Below, piece after piece: positions 43,005 to 52,326 of a stretch of DNA of 64,000 nt. Where the stretch lies: contig CANMEE010000001.1 of the NCBI GenBank assembly GCA_947496865.1, positions 310,001 to 374,000 on the forward strand. The letters are read 5' to 3'. This stretch comes from an uncultured Sphingomonadaceae bacterium (GTDB lineage: Bacteria; Pseudomonadota; Alphaproteobacteria; Sphingomonadales; Sphingomonadaceae). Numbering within the stretch: position 1 is the first letter of the stretch; each line of letters opens with the position of its first letter. The position numbers were made by a program, and so were the translations under genes. The notes under the pieces are model-generated. The model searched no databases. It saw only the letters and a list, made by a program, of their open reading frames with translations, and had not been told where the DNA came from.

Positions 43005-43804
43005 TGCACTTCCTCCCCACCGGAGACATTCAGCGCTTCTCCGGTCACATAAAAAGCGTCATCACTGGCGAGCCAGGCACAAGCCGCTGCCGTGTCGGAT
43101 GGTAAGCCCGGTCGACCCATGGGATTGCTCTTGCTCATATTCGCAAGATAGGCCTCAACATTATCAAAACCGAGCAGCTTAGAAAAATATTCGTTCTGCG
43201 CTGCACCTAGGCCAGTCGTCACATGATTAGGACAGATAGCGTTGACAGTAATCCCGTGCGCACCCAGCTCCACCGCACTCGCCCGGGTCAAGCCGACCAT
43301 GCCATGTTTGGAACTGACATAAGCGGGCAGATGTGGGAAGCCGGTTTTTGCGGCCTGCGATGCGATATTGATAATGCGACCACCTTCACCAGCGGCAACC
43401 ATCGCTTTGGCGGCCGCCTGGGTACAGTAAAAGGCACCGGATAAGTTCACACCAATAACCTGATCCCATTCCTTGGCGGTGTCGACTTCCAGCAGCGGCT
43501 TCATCATGAAACCGATACCGGCATTGTTGACGAATATATCAACCGCGCCAAAAGCGTCCACGCTCTGATCGACCAACGCCTGACATTGCGCGGCATCGCT
43601 AACATCGCAGGATATGGTCGCCACTTCGGCACCACGCGCGCGCAATTCCTCGGCTACGCCTTCTTCTTGGTCGCCAATGGACAGGTCGGAAACCACGCAG
43701 TTTGCTCCTTCATCGGCAAAACGCTGCAATATGCCCTGCCCTAACCCCTTTTCCTTGCCGGAGCCGGTAACAACAATCGTTTTTCCTGCAAACCGACCCG
43801 ACAT
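43001..43804 (-). CDS. Short-chain dehydrogenase/reductase (267 aa)
   Basis: Classical SDR; the glycine motif is slightly extended (TGSGKEKGLGQG, from residue 12), followed by VVSDLS (NAD-type Asp), NNAG, Ser in NIASQAA and YxxxK in AYVSSKHGM. The C-terminus FYVTGEALNVSGGEEVH is close to 3-oxoacyl-ACP-reductase / dihydrodiol-dehydrogenase-like SDRs. Start overlaps the stop of the small-protein gene by one base. Same operon as the amidase, ligase and PrpD-type genes. Confidence 0.88.
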   Translation of the reverse strand: MSGRFAGKTIVVTGSGKEKGLGQGILQRFADEGANCVVSDLSIGDQEEGVAEELRARGAEVATISCDVSDAAQCQALVDQSVDAFGAVDIFVNNAGIGFMMKPLLEVDTAKEWDQVIGVNLSGAFYCTQAAAKAMVAAGEGGRIINIASQAAKTGFPHLPAYVSSKHGMVGLTRASAVELGAHGITVNAICPNHVTTGLGAAQNEYFSKLLGFDNVEAYLANMSKSNPMGRPGLPSDTAAACAWLASDDAFYVTGEALNVSGGEEVH

Positions 43805-44109
43805 TAGAGGTCTTCTGTCAGGATGAATTGCGGACCATCGGCATAGTCCTGAAACGGCGCCGCCATGGTCTGAAATTCGGGATCAGACACATCGGCGACA
43901 AATTCATCCATGCCGGTAATGTCGATAATCTCGAAATATTCATAAGGGGACGGATCATCCGAACCGAACAGACCGGTGGCCTTGTGGACGGTGAATGACG
44001 TGACCGAGCGCAGCGCGCTGGCCGTCGGGATATCCCGCGTTTTCGCCCATTCCTCATATTCGCCAATATCAACACCGTCTTTCAGATTGAACAATACAAT
44101 GATGCGCAT
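43804..44109 (-). CDS. Small dimeric alpha/beta-barrel protein, EthD/HapK-like (101 aa)
   Basis: MRIIVLFNLKDGVDIGEYEEWAKTRDIPTASAL starts a ferredoxin-like fold of about 100 residues, with YEYFEIIDITGMDEFVADVSDPEF following. This pattern is annotated in relatives as REDY-like HapK or EthD-type. Function unknown; such proteins accompany oxygenases and degradative enzymes. ATG 44109 follows GGAGAGAGAC. Gap of 13 bp to the amidase gene upstream. Confidence 0.75.
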   Translation of the reverse strand: MRIIVLFNLKDGVDIGEYEEWAKTRDIPTASALRSVTSFTVHKATGLFGSDDPSPYEYFEIIDITGMDEFVADVSDPEFQTMAAPFQDYADGPQFILTEDL

Positions 44110-44122
44110 AGTCTCTCTCCTC

Positions 44123-45316
44123 TTATGTGATTTCCAGATAGGTTTCAGGGCGACGATAGCCGCGTAACGTGTCATCCAGCTTCCGCGCCAGAGCAAATAG
44201 ATCTGCTTCGCATCCTTTTGACGCCATAATCTGGAGGCCCAAAGGCATGCCATTGTCGTTAAAGCCGGACGGAATAGTGATCGCGGGAAGGTCCGCAATA
44301 TTGGCAAGACAGGTATAGTCAGCCTGATTGACCGGCGCATCTTCGCTATGCGGAAAGGCGCCTTGCGGGGCCGTGGGCAAGATACAAAACCCGTGCTTTA
44401 AAACGAGCATCTGCATCGTTTCAGAGGTCTGTTCAAGAATCGCCTGATCCTCGTCCCAATCGGCGGCGCTGCGTTTCGGGCCATAGGTGAGCAATTTTTT
44501 CAGATTATCGGAAAGCCTGCTTTGATCTTCGTCCGCAAAATGCGCAGCCATCGCTTTCGATGTTTTTATGAACCCGGCAAACCGAATGCGCGACAAAACA
44601 TGTTTGAGCTGAGCCACGGCAATAGTTCCCCCCGCCCAGCGCATGATATCACGGAAATTCTCGATGACTTCCAGTTCGCACTCAACACCCGTTTCAACCA
44701 ATGTCGCCAGCGATCCCGTCGCAGCCCTGTCCTCACCGAAATCGCTAATGACCCGTGCGACTTTTTCCAACAGGTCCAAATTCCGGGCCAGCGGTCCTAT
44801 GCAGTCCAGCGATTGTTCCGCCAGCTCCAAACCGTATTGGCTAATCGCCGATTGTGCGGGTTTATATCCGTACACCCCACAATAAGCGGCCGGTATCCGC
44901 ACAGACCCCATTGTGTCCGTGCCCAACGCAACATCGCATAGACCAGCAGCAACCGCAGCTCCGCTTCCGCCCGATGAGCCGCCGGGCGTATAACCTTTCT
45001 TATGTGGATTATATGTTTTACCGAACCATGGATTATCGGTCGTAGCGCCCAGCGCGGCCTCCTCCATATTCAGCATTCCTATCATGGCTCCACCAGCCGC
45101 CCGAAGCGCTGCAACCACCGCAGCGTCTTCACTCGCAACACGGTCACGATAGAGTTCGCAGCCGGCGGTCCAGGGCATAGATTTAACCGCTATATTGCCC
45201 TTCACGCCAATGGTGATCCCGGCCAGAGATCCGGCACCTCCCATCGCGGTCCGATCAAAATCGGTAAAGGCATTTAACGGCCTGTTGGCCATTTCCAAGG
45301 CATCCCAGTCGATCAT
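44123..45316 (-). CDS. Amidase-signature-family amidase (397 aa)
   Basis: Ser-cisSer-Lys amidase that hydrolyses a carboxamide. The catalytic Lys is in GITIGVKGNIAVKSM (Lys near residue 38), the cis-Ser in PGGSSGGSGAAVAAGLCD, and the nucleophile Ser in GTDTMGSVRIPAAYCG. The chain is somewhat short for the family (usual 450-500), with a compact C-terminal half, but looks complete. Overlaps the PaaK-like gene by 4 bp. No export signal. Confidence 0.9.
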   Translation of the reverse strand: MIDWDALEMANRPLNAFTDFDRTAMGGAGSLAGITIGVKGNIAVKSMPWTAGCELYRDRVASEDAAVVAALRAAGGAMIGMLNMEEAALGATTDNPWFGKTYNPHKKGYTPGGSSGGSGAAVAAGLCDVALGTDTMGSVRIPAAYCGVYGYKPAQSAISQYGLELAEQSLDCIGPLARNLDLLEKVARVISDFGEDRAATGSLATLVETGVECELEVIENFRDIMRWAGGTIAVAQLKHVLSRIRFAGFIKTSKAMAAHFADEDQSRLSDNLKKLLTYGPKRSAADWDEDQAILEQTSETMQMLVLKHGFCILPTAPQGAFPHSEDAPVNQADYTCLANIADLPAITIPSGFNDNGMPLGLQIMASKGCEADLFALARKLDDTLRGYRRPETYLEIT

Positions 45317-46674
45317 AGACCTCGCTCATCAATCAGGCGAATGGGTTTTTGGCGCGTATCAATTTGCGTATCTTTTGCAGTTCCTCCGGCATCAACCAAC
45401 GCCACGCCGACTTCAATACCGATACCTTTACGGAGCAACTCAACCAACTCCGCCTGACTGCTGCTGCCTTTACTTTCAAGCGTTACGTGCATCTCATCCC
45501 GTCCACTATCATCTCGCGTGACCCGACACACATATTCTCCGGTCAGGTCGCTACGCCCTTCAATAATCGCGCCAATGGCATGCGGGAATATATTGATGCC
45601 GCGCAGTTTGACCATATTGTCGCTGCGCCCCTTGAAACCGGTAATACGCTTGAACACCATGCCCGTGGCATTGCCGTCGGTGCGTTCCTCCGTAATGTCA
45701 TGGGTGTTGAACCGAATACAGGGCGCGATATCATCCTTGAACAGGCAGGTAACCACCATGTCGCCGGTTTCTCCTGGTGCCACTGGCGCGCTGGTATCAA
45801 CATTTAACAATTCCAGATATTGCGCGTCTTCCCAGACATACATGCCATCGCGCTCGGGCCCTTCCCCAGCGATGCTGCCGGTATCTCCGACACCATACCA
45901 ATCGAAGGCCTTGGCCCCCTGCCACGCCGCCTCGGTTGAGGCTCTATCCTCGGTTCCAAGATGTCCAATGATCATTTTCAAGTTGATCCTGTCAAACAAT
46001 TCTTCCGCCGCCGCAACGTCGGCCAATTTCCGGATGTAGTCGACAAAGCCGACCATACAGGTCACATCGAAATCAGCCATCAGATTGACTTGGTTGATCG
46101 ACCGAGTTTCAATCCCGGTGCCGGCGCTCAGGAACAGAGCATTGGTAAAATGGGTCACGGCCTCGCGGATATAGTGACCGCCGTTGATCATTCCGTGGCC
46201 GTAGACCGATTGCACAACATCGTCTCTACCCAACCCCATCCAGCGATACATTCGCCCCACCAGTAAATTGGTGATCTCGCGGCCTTTGGGCCCGAACATC
46301 AAAGGTTGCGGACGGCCCGTCGTCCCCGATGTGGTATGAAACACAACCGGCGTATCACCACGACCGTCGAAATCACCATAAGGCGGATAGTCATTGACCG
46401 ATGCCATCAGGTCGCTTTTGTCGTAAACCGGAAGCTTCGTGATATCGTTCAAGCCCATAATGTCACCAGACTCAATGCCCTGGTTACCCCAAAGGCGCTG
46501 ATAGAATGGAATTTCCCAACCCCGTTTCATCAGCTTTAGAAAACGATCATTTTGTATCGCATGCAGTTCATCACGCGACATACCCGTGTAGCGGGTGATA
46601 AATGCGTCACCCACCGGATAGTCTGTAAGCATCTGTTTGGCATCAAAAGCTTCGAAATAGGTCGGAAAAGTCAT
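45313..46674 (-). CDS. Phenylacetate-CoA-ligase-like AMP-forming ligase (453 aa)
   Basis: PaaK-type adenylating enzyme that would make a CoA ester of an aromatic or related acid. FHTTSGTTGRPQPLMFG is the P-loop; YGVGDTGSIAGEG and the later VVTCLFKDDIAPCIRFNTHD, then FKGRSDNMVKLRGINIFP, are typical of PaaK. ATG 46674 is preferred and overlaps the upstream PrpD-type stop (ATGA); the longer frame runs back into that gene. Substrate unknown. Confidence 0.88.
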   Translation of the reverse strand: MTFPTYFEAFDAKQMLTDYPVGDAFITRYTGMSRDELHAIQNDRFLKLMKRGWEIPFYQRLWGNQGIESGDIMGLNDITKLPVYDKSDLMASVNDYPPYGDFDGRGDTPVVFHTTSGTTGRPQPLMFGPKGREITNLLVGRMYRWMGLGRDDVVQSVYGHGMINGGHYIREAVTHFTNALFLSAGTGIETRSINQVNLMADFDVTCMVGFVDYIRKLADVAAAEELFDRINLKMIIGHLGTEDRASTEAAWQGAKAFDWYGVGDTGSIAGEGPERDGMYVWEDAQYLELLNVDTSAPVAPGETGDMVVTCLFKDDIAPCIRFNTHDITEERTDGNATGMVFKRITGFKGRSDNMVKLRGINIFPHAIGAIIEGRSDLTGEYVCRVTRDDSGRDEMHVTLESKGSSSQAELVELLRKGIGIEVGVALVDAGGTAKDTQIDTRQKPIRLIDERGL

Positions 46675-47978
46675 GAGGACTCCGTGGCATAAGCTAAGGG
46701 GTTGTCGAATATTCTGGGATCGCAATTTTCATTGGCAAGCGAACGCGCGAGATCCCGTTTGGATTGGGTCTGCGCATCCGACATCGGAGCATTTGGGCTA
46801 CCCAGGTTTTGGGTAATATCGCGCTCGATCTTCTGACCATCGGTAAGAATGATGGTCAGTTTCTGAGGTGCCAAGGCATTATGATCGGGATTATCGTCAA
46901 TCGTCGCGTCCACTCGGCTTCCTAGTTTTGCGAGGTCGGGATTTGCAAATTCAACTTCCGTAAAACAGCGTGGATCGATGATCCGGTCCCGCAACATCAA
47001 TGGCACCAGAAATGGCAAACACAGCCGTGCATAGCTAGGCGTCATATCCGTTTTGTAGGGCCGTCCGACCAGCCGATGAATAAGCGGTGGCGCAGCAACA
47101 TCGATCGATTGCACCATATCCGGATCAAGCGATCCATCGCGAAGCATGGCATCAATTGCGCCCAATATTCCATGGCTCGCCCGACCAGATGGGAAAGGCT
47201 TGATACTAACGTCTTCGATCAGCCATTTGGCTCCGATGTCCTTTATATATTCAGAGAGATTACCCTGCTCGAATAGCTTGAAATAGCCAAACGGCCCTTC
47301 CAGCGCATCATGGGGTCCGTCCATGCCTGTTTTTACGAGGTCGACAGCAGTGATGGCTGCACGCGCGGCATTCGCAATCTGCAAGGGCAAAGCTATGGAT
47401 GCCTCGACATGGGCTTGCATGGTGCCAGACGCTTGAGAATAGGCGAGACCCAAGACGTCAGCAAAACGTTCGTGCGAAAGACCTTCAAGTCGCGCTACAG
47501 CCAAAGCTGCGCCGATCACACCGGCCGTCGCAGGGCGGAAAAACTGCATCGCGCCGGTGGCTGCAACGCCAATGCCGCTGGCTACATCAACGCCGACGGC
47601 AAGAGCGGTGAGAAATTGATCCTTATCGCATCCACCCATCCGATCGGCGCTGGCGAGCAAGGTTGCGGTCACGACCGAGAGAGCATGCACCACAGCGGGC
47701 TCATGCACCGCGTCCCATTCGAGGCAATGAATGGCGAAGCCGTTAAACCAGGCAGCTGATGTTGCGGGCAGACGATCTGCCAAACCCAGTAATCGGGCGT
47801 GATCCCCAGCGCCCCAGGTGCGTACAGCAGCCAGCATGGCTTGCGCTTCGTGAGACGCTGCACCAGCCGCTCCGCCAGCCAATGTGTCGCCGAGCAACCG
47901 AAGGGCTGCCGCCCTGGTGCCGTCCGGCAGGACATGTCTGCCCATCGCGAAATCTAGAATTTGCTGAGTTGGGGTCAT
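46671..47978 (-). CDS. MmgE/PrpD-family protein, copy A (435 aa)
   Basis: All-helical N-terminal domain (HCLEWDAVHEPAVVHALSVV near residue 85) plus the C-terminal domain of the 2-methylcitrate dehydratase / cis-aconitate decarboxylase superfamily (KPFPSGRASHGILGAIDAML, DVAAPPLIHRLVGRPYKT). Family members dehydrate, isomerise or decarboxylate small tricarboxylic or dicarboxylic acids. It overlaps both neighbours by 4 bp. Together with copy B it probably forms a pair or a heteromer. The exact acid is unknown. Confidence 0.87.
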   Translation of the reverse strand: MTPTQQILDFAMGRHVLPDGTRAAALRLLGDTLAGGAAGAASHEAQAMLAAVRTWGAGDHARLLGLADRLPATSAAWFNGFAIHCLEWDAVHEPAVVHALSVVTATLLASADRMGGCDKDQFLTALAVGVDVASGIGVAATGAMQFFRPATAGVIGAALAVARLEGLSHERFADVLGLAYSQASGTMQAHVEASIALPLQIANAARAAITAVDLVKTGMDGPHDALEGPFGYFKLFEQGNLSEYIKDIGAKWLIEDVSIKPFPSGRASHGILGAIDAMLRDGSLDPDMVQSIDVAAPPLIHRLVGRPYKTDMTPSYARLCLPFLVPLMLRDRIIDPRCFTEVEFANPDLAKLGSRVDATIDDNPDHNALAPQKLTIILTDGQKIERDITQNLGSPNAPMSDAQTQSKRDLARSLANENCDPRIFDNPLAYATESS

Positions 47979-49222
47979 GACAACCAGTCTCCCAACATCT
48001 GATGGATCGCTTCTGGATCATCCCCGTTTAGCGCCAGATCAATCGCGCGATCGGCCTCTTTGTCAGCCAGCCCGCCCCATGCAATCAATGCCCGCGCTTT
48101 GGCGATGATCCCTTCTTTCTCCAATGGCCGCTCAGGATCGCCGAGCGTATCAACCAGTTCGACATGCTCGCCGCCACATGTAATCCGCGCACCATAATGT
48201 TCGGGATAGTGGGCAGTTATATCGCTGGCTTCCGAAACCGTGACGCGGGACCGAGCATCGGCCAGAGCTGCGATGGCATCGGGTTCAAAATCCACCAGTT
48301 GCGGCACACCGCGTTCGGCTACCACAGCCACAGCATGCTGAAGCGAAAATTTCGCATCGATGACGCTTTGCGGATCGGGGCGGTCGCAAAAGCTGATAGC
48401 ATCGGCATAGGTTTCGATATGTACATCGCCATCAAGCGACCTCAGCTTGGCCTTGAGTTCCAGTGCGGCATCAATCGCCGGATGGGCATGACGGCAAGCG
48501 CCCCACGGCTTGAAGCTCACTTCGTGAATGCGCCACTGTTCCGGGAAGGTCATCGGTTTAGGGTTTTCGCAGGTGGCGGCATAAAGGCCCTGTGGGCCTT
48601 CGAGGATGAAGCGGGGGCCAGTAGCGCCCTCCAGGGAAGCCTCGGCAACATGCCAACCGGTTTCTGCAGCATGGAAAATATGCCACTGCTTCGCAATTGT
48701 ATCCTCATGACGCATCTGCCAAAATCCGCCTGACACTGATCCAGCCAGCCCCATGGCATCGACCACATTTTCCAAGGATGGCTTTTGTTCAAAGGAGAAA
48801 GACGCCGATACTGCAGCGCCAAATATTCCAGCCGTTGAGGTATTGTGCCAGTACGAATAATGACGGTCGTCAAAAGTCGAACCAATAGCGATCATGGCTT
48901 CATAGCCTCTAATGGCAGCTTCCAACATTTCGTCAAAATCGGCAGCCAATTGACCAAATATATTTCCCCAGACCACGGGGCCAGGATGTAAGATGGATGA
49001 CCGGTGAATATCATCCATCTCAAGAACATTACCTAGCCAAGATCCATGATAGCCCGGCACTCCCGAAATCTTTCTTGGTAAACTGCCCACGTCGCTGGTA
49101 AGCGCGCCGGCCACACAGCCCAACCAGTCGAGCAAATGCAGCCGCGCCCGTTGCCGGGTCGCGTCGTCCACAGGGCGCATCAGATGAGCGGCTAATTTCT
49201 CGGTCAGGCTCTCTTGCGTCAT
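47975..49222 (-). CDS. MmgE/PrpD-family protein, copy B (415 aa)
   Basis: Second PrpD-like protein: LEMDDIHRSSILHPGPVVWG near residue 75 is the counterpart of the first active-site region, and FKPWGACRHAHPAIDAALELK matches the K-x-(Y/W)-x3-R-x2-H motif of the family. ATG 49222 is chosen; the frame continues 20 codons upstream, across the GntR start. First gene of the eight-gene operon, divergent from GntR with only 26 bp between start codons, so the two promoters must overlap. Confidence 0.85.
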   Translation of the reverse strand: MTQESLTEKLAAHLMRPVDDATRQRARLHLLDWLGCVAGALTSDVGSLPRKISGVPGYHGSWLGNVLEMDDIHRSSILHPGPVVWGNIFGQLAADFDEMLEAAIRGYEAMIAIGSTFDDRHYSYWHNTSTAGIFGAAVSASFSFEQKPSLENVVDAMGLAGSVSGGFWQMRHEDTIAKQWHIFHAAETGWHVAEASLEGATGPRFILEGPQGLYAATCENPKPMTFPEQWRIHEVSFKPWGACRHAHPAIDAALELKAKLRSLDGDVHIETYADAISFCDRPDPQSVIDAKFSLQHAVAVVAERGVPQLVDFEPDAIAALADARSRVTVSEASDITAHYPEHYGARITCGGEHVELVDTLGDPERPLEKEGIIAKARALIAWGGLADKEADRAIDLALNGDDPEAIHQMLGDWLS

Positions 49223-49248
49223 AGCGGCGCCCGTCCTAAGACTGCACG

Positions 49249-50028
49249 ATGTCCGGGAGAGAAAAATTGGCCGCGAAAGCACCCGCTAAATCCAAAAACG
49301 CGTCGAAGAAGAAACCGCGCTATCTCGAATTGGCAGACGAACTGCGTGAGGCGGTGTTGCGGGGGGACTATCCCGATCCCGGTGATTTTCCGACCGAATC
49401 TGTCTTGTGCAAAAAATATGATGTCAGCCGCTTCACGGTGCGAGAGGCTTTGCGCAAACTGACTGCCGAGGGCCTGATTACGCGCAAACGCGGCTCCGGA
49501 ACAGTAGTACAGCCCGCGACAGCCCGCGCCGGCGCGCTGCACCAACCGCTGAGTAATGTTGGCGAGATTTTGCAATATGCCCGCGATACCACCATTGCTT
49601 TTGAAAAGAAAAAAGCCGGTGCCATTCCTAAGGATGTTGTCGAGCAAATTGGCGCCAAGGCTGATGGCGACTGGTTTGCCTTTCGCGGCAAGCGAATGAA
49701 GCCCGGCAGAAAGCGGCCGATTGCGGTGACCGAGGCCTGGGTTCACCCCGAATTGGCGGATGCTGTCGCGCAGATCGACGTCAACGCTACAACCTTGTTT
49801 GGGCAGATTGAAACGCTCGGTGAAGTCAGTGTCGCCCGGGTGACACAGGATATCCAAGCGATTAAGGGCACCAAAGACATTCTCTCGGAGCTTGGCCTGG
49901 AAAAGGGTGATCCGGTGCTGCGCATCCTGCGCTGCTATTTTGACGAAAGCGACCGGATGTTCGAAATTTCGGCGAGCTATCATCCCGGCGAACGTTTCGC
50001 CTATTCGATGCATATTGAGGTAGACTAA
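49249..50028 (+). CDS. GntR-family regulator, HutC type with UTRA domain (259 aa)
   Basis: Basic N-terminal tail (residues 1-25, Lys-rich), winged helix with RYLELADELREAVLRGDYPD, FPTESVLCKKYDVSRFTVRE and ALRKLTAEGLITRKRGSGTV (about 24-88), then a ligand-binding UTRA domain (100-255). HutC-type regulators bind symmetrical sites with a GTC-x2-GAC-like core (for example GGTCTAGACC for DasR/PhnF types), which fits the GTCCGGAC core of the ten operators here. No operator copy lies at its own promoter, only a TGTCCGG half overlapping the start. Divergent from the PrpD operon, convergent with the CoA-transferase operon. Confidence 0.9.
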   Translation: MSGREKLAAKAPAKSKNASKKKPRYLELADELREAVLRGDYPDPGDFPTESVLCKKYDVSRFTVREALRKLTAEGLITRKRGSGTVVQPATARAGALHQPLSNVGEILQYARDTTIAFEKKKAGAIPKDVVEQIGAKADGDWFAFRGKRMKPGRKRPIAVTEAWVHPELADAVAQIDVNATTLFGQIETLGEVSVARVTQDIQAIKGTKDILSELGLEKGDPVLRILRCYFDESDRMFEISASYHPGERFAYSMHIEVD

Positions 50029-50036
50029 GGCCAGCG

Positions 50037-51125
50037 TCATTTTGGCTTGTCCAAGGTCGGCGCATCTTTCGACTGCCAATCAGTTTCCGAACCAAAGCGA
50101 AAAGACGGACCGATTTGATGGCTGCCGTGGGCTTCGATCAGCAAACCGCGCTCACGCAGAAAACCCTGATCAAGCGCTTCACGAAAATCGAGAACAGGGG
50201 AGAAGGCGACGTCTTTGTCAGCAAACCACTCAACCCATTGATCACGCGTTTTGGTCTCGAAAACCTCCCGCAGATACGCAACCAATGGTGCTTGCCCGTC
50301 ACCCGGCTCTGCTTCGGCAAGCGGCAACAAGTCAAGCCGGTCAAGCGCGGTCAACAGATTGCGCGCAAATTTAACCTCGCGCGCGCCGAGCACGACATGT
50401 TTGTCATCTGCGGTCTTATAAACATTGTAAAAAGCAGCCCCGCCCAATGAGCGTTGCGATTGCGATCGCGGTGACGCGCCGCCGGCAATAGCCGATCCCG
50501 CGGTATGCGCGCACCAGGGCAGCATGGAGTCAAGCATGGCGATGTCGATATAGTCGCCCTCACCCGATTTTTCGCGCCCGATCAGCGCCATCAACACCGC
50601 CGATAATCCGTTCAAGCCAGCCGCCATATCGGCCGAAGGAACGCCCGGCACCACGGGTGTCCCATCAGCTCCATCATTGACCGACAGGAAACCGGACAAT
50701 GCTTGTACCGCCAGATCGTGAGCCGGGTGATGCGCCATTTCGCCCTCCTGCCCAAAGGCGGAGATCGAGCAATAGACAATCGTCGGAAAGCGCGCCGATA
50801 CGGTGGCGTAGTCAAACCCCAGCCGCTTCATCACACCGGGGCGAAACCCCTCGATCATTACGTCGGCATCCGCCAGCAAGTCCCACAATTGCGCGCGGCC
50901 GTCATCGGATTTCAGATCGAGTGCCAAAGATTGTTTGCCACGGTTGAGATTGCGGAACCAAACCGATTGCCCGGCCTCCATCGGCTCCATCGTCCGTGCG
51001 GGATCACCGGCCGGCGGTTCGACCTTGATCACCGCGGCCCCATGGTCGGCCATCATCATGCTGAGCATCGGGCCCGGCAGAAAAAGCGAGAGGTCAACGA
51101 CCTTGATACCCGTTAATTTACCCAT
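50037..51125 (-). CDS. CaiB/BaiF (class III) CoA-transferase, copy A (362 aa)
   Basis: Transfers CoA between carboxylic acids through a covalent aspartyl-CoA. N-terminus GIKVVDLSLFLPGPMLSMMMADHGAAVIKVEPPAGD is typical, and the catalytic Asp is in VPSADMAAGLNG near residue 165. The chain is on the short side (usual about 380-400) but complete in its conserved regions. It ends 8 bp from the convergent GntR gene and follows CoA-transferase copy B by 7 bp. Confidence 0.9.
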   Translation of the reverse strand: MGKLTGIKVVDLSLFLPGPMLSMMMADHGAAVIKVEPPAGDPARTMEPMEAGQSVWFRNLNRGKQSLALDLKSDDGRAQLWDLLADADVMIEGFRPGVMKRLGFDYATVSARFPTIVYCSISAFGQEGEMAHHPAHDLAVQALSGFLSVNDGADGTPVVPGVPSADMAAGLNGLSAVLMALIGREKSGEGDYIDIAMLDSMLPWCAHTAGSAIAGGASPRSQSQRSLGGAAFYNVYKTADDKHVVLGAREVKFARNLLTALDRLDLLPLAEAEPGDGQAPLVAYLREVFETKTRDQWVEWFADKDVAFSPVLDFREALDQGFLRERGLLIEAHGSHQIGPSFRFGSETDWQSKDAPTLDKPK

Positions 51126-51132
51126 GGAAATT

Positions 51133-52326
51133 TCAGACTATCCCTTTCGCACGCAAATCGGCAATCGCGGCGGCATCATAGCCGGCGTCGGCCAATACCG
51201 CATCGCTATCCGCACCAAGCAATGGACCAGCCCGGTTCGGCAATCGCTCTCCATTAAGTTTGATCGGACTGGACAATATATTCATATCCGCGCGATCGGG
51301 ATGACTTACCGTGTCCCGCATACCAATGGTTTTCAGCCACGGGCTATCGAGCGCCTGATCCAGTCCATAGACCGGTGCAATCGGCATCAAACCCTGCAGA
51401 CGCTCCAGCCAATGCGCCACCGGATGCACTCTAAAAATATCACCCAACAGGTCCGACAATGCCGAACGATTGGTAAGGCGATTGGCCGGTGTGTCAAAAC
51501 GCGGGTCGGTGATCAGTTCTTCATGACCAATTCGCTCGCACAGGATCGTCCAGAATTTCGGCAATTGCGCCATGACAAACATCCAGCCATCGGCGGCTTT
51601 GAACATCTGGCTCGGCGTCGCGGAAGGATGCGCCCCATAAGGCGCGCGACCCGTGACATCTTCTTCATTCATATACCAGAGCGCCGGATAGCTCGTTTGA
51701 TGAACGGCAGCCGACAACAGATCGACATCGACATCACAGCCTTCACCGGATCGCTGTGAATCCAGCAAGGCGGCAAGGAGACCGACGGCGGCCATAGTAC
51801 CGGTCATGAAATCAACCATCGACAAGCCAAAACGCACGGGTGGTCCGTCTGGCTCTCCGGTCAAGGAACAGAAACCGGCCTCGGCCTGCATAAGATAGTC
51901 ATAGCCCGGCCATTTCGATCGCTCATTTCCGCGTCCATAAGCCGAGATATGCGCGCAAACGATAGCCGGATTAATAGCTTTTAGCGCGTCATAGTTGAGA
52001 CCAATTTTATCCGGTACATCGCCCCGTAAATTATTCGCAACCACATGCGCATCTTTGGCGAGGTCATGCAGCACTTGCTGCCCTTCATCGGTCCGCAGAT
52101 CGAGGGTCAGCGAACGCTTGTTGAGGTTGAAGCTTTGGAAATAGAGACTTTCCTGCTGGCGAAGCCAATGCGGCCCGACATGGCGTGCTGTATCACCGCC
52201 TTTTGGCGGTTCTATTTTGATGACATCCGCGCCCATTTGCGCGAGGAACATAGTCCCATAAGGACCAGCACCATATTGCTCAGCGGACAGAACGCGAAAG
52301 CCTTTCAGAGGTTGTTTCACGCTCAC
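51133..52326 (-). CDS. CaiB/BaiF (class III) CoA-transferase, copy B (397 aa)
   Basis: Second class III CoA-transferase: GFRVLSAEQYGAGPYGTMFLAQMGADVIKIEPPKGGDTARH at the N-terminus and the catalytic Asp in GLSMVDFMTGTMAAVG near residue 168. Full family length. GTG start that overlaps the stop of the acyl-CoA dehydrogenase gene by 4 bp. Copy A and B may form one heteromeric enzyme or serve two acids of the pathway. In itaconate degradation a transferase of this class makes itaconyl-CoA. Confidence 0.92.
   Translation of the reverse strand: MSVKQPLKGFRVLSAEQYGAGPYGTMFLAQMGADVIKIEPPKGGDTARHVGPHWLRQQESLYFQSFNLNKRSLTLDLRTDEGQQVLHDLAKDAHVVANNLRGDVPDKIGLNYDALKAINPAIVCAHISAYGRGNERSKWPGYDYLMQAEAGFCSLTGEPDGPPVRFGLSMVDFMTGTMAAVGLLAALLDSQRSGEGCDVDVDLLSAAVHQTSYPALWYMNEEDVTGRAPYGAHPSATPSQMFKAADGWMFVMAQLPKFWTILCERIGHEELITDPRFDTPANRLTNRSALSDLLGDIFRVHPVAHWLERLQGLMPIAPVYGLDQALDSPWLKTIGMRDTVSHPDRADMNILSSPIKLNGERLPNRAGPLLGADSDAVLADAGYDAAAIADLRAKGIV

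Noticed and set aside
49248..49256. TGTCCGG-like half-site at the GntR start codon
   Set aside because: It is formed by the codons ATG-TCC-GGG and has no second arm, so I did not count it as an eleventh operator.
49219..50079. 286-codon minus-strand open frame over the GntR gene
   Set aside because: The plus-strand GntR protein has clear winged-helix and UTRA segments; the antisense frame has no recognisable features.
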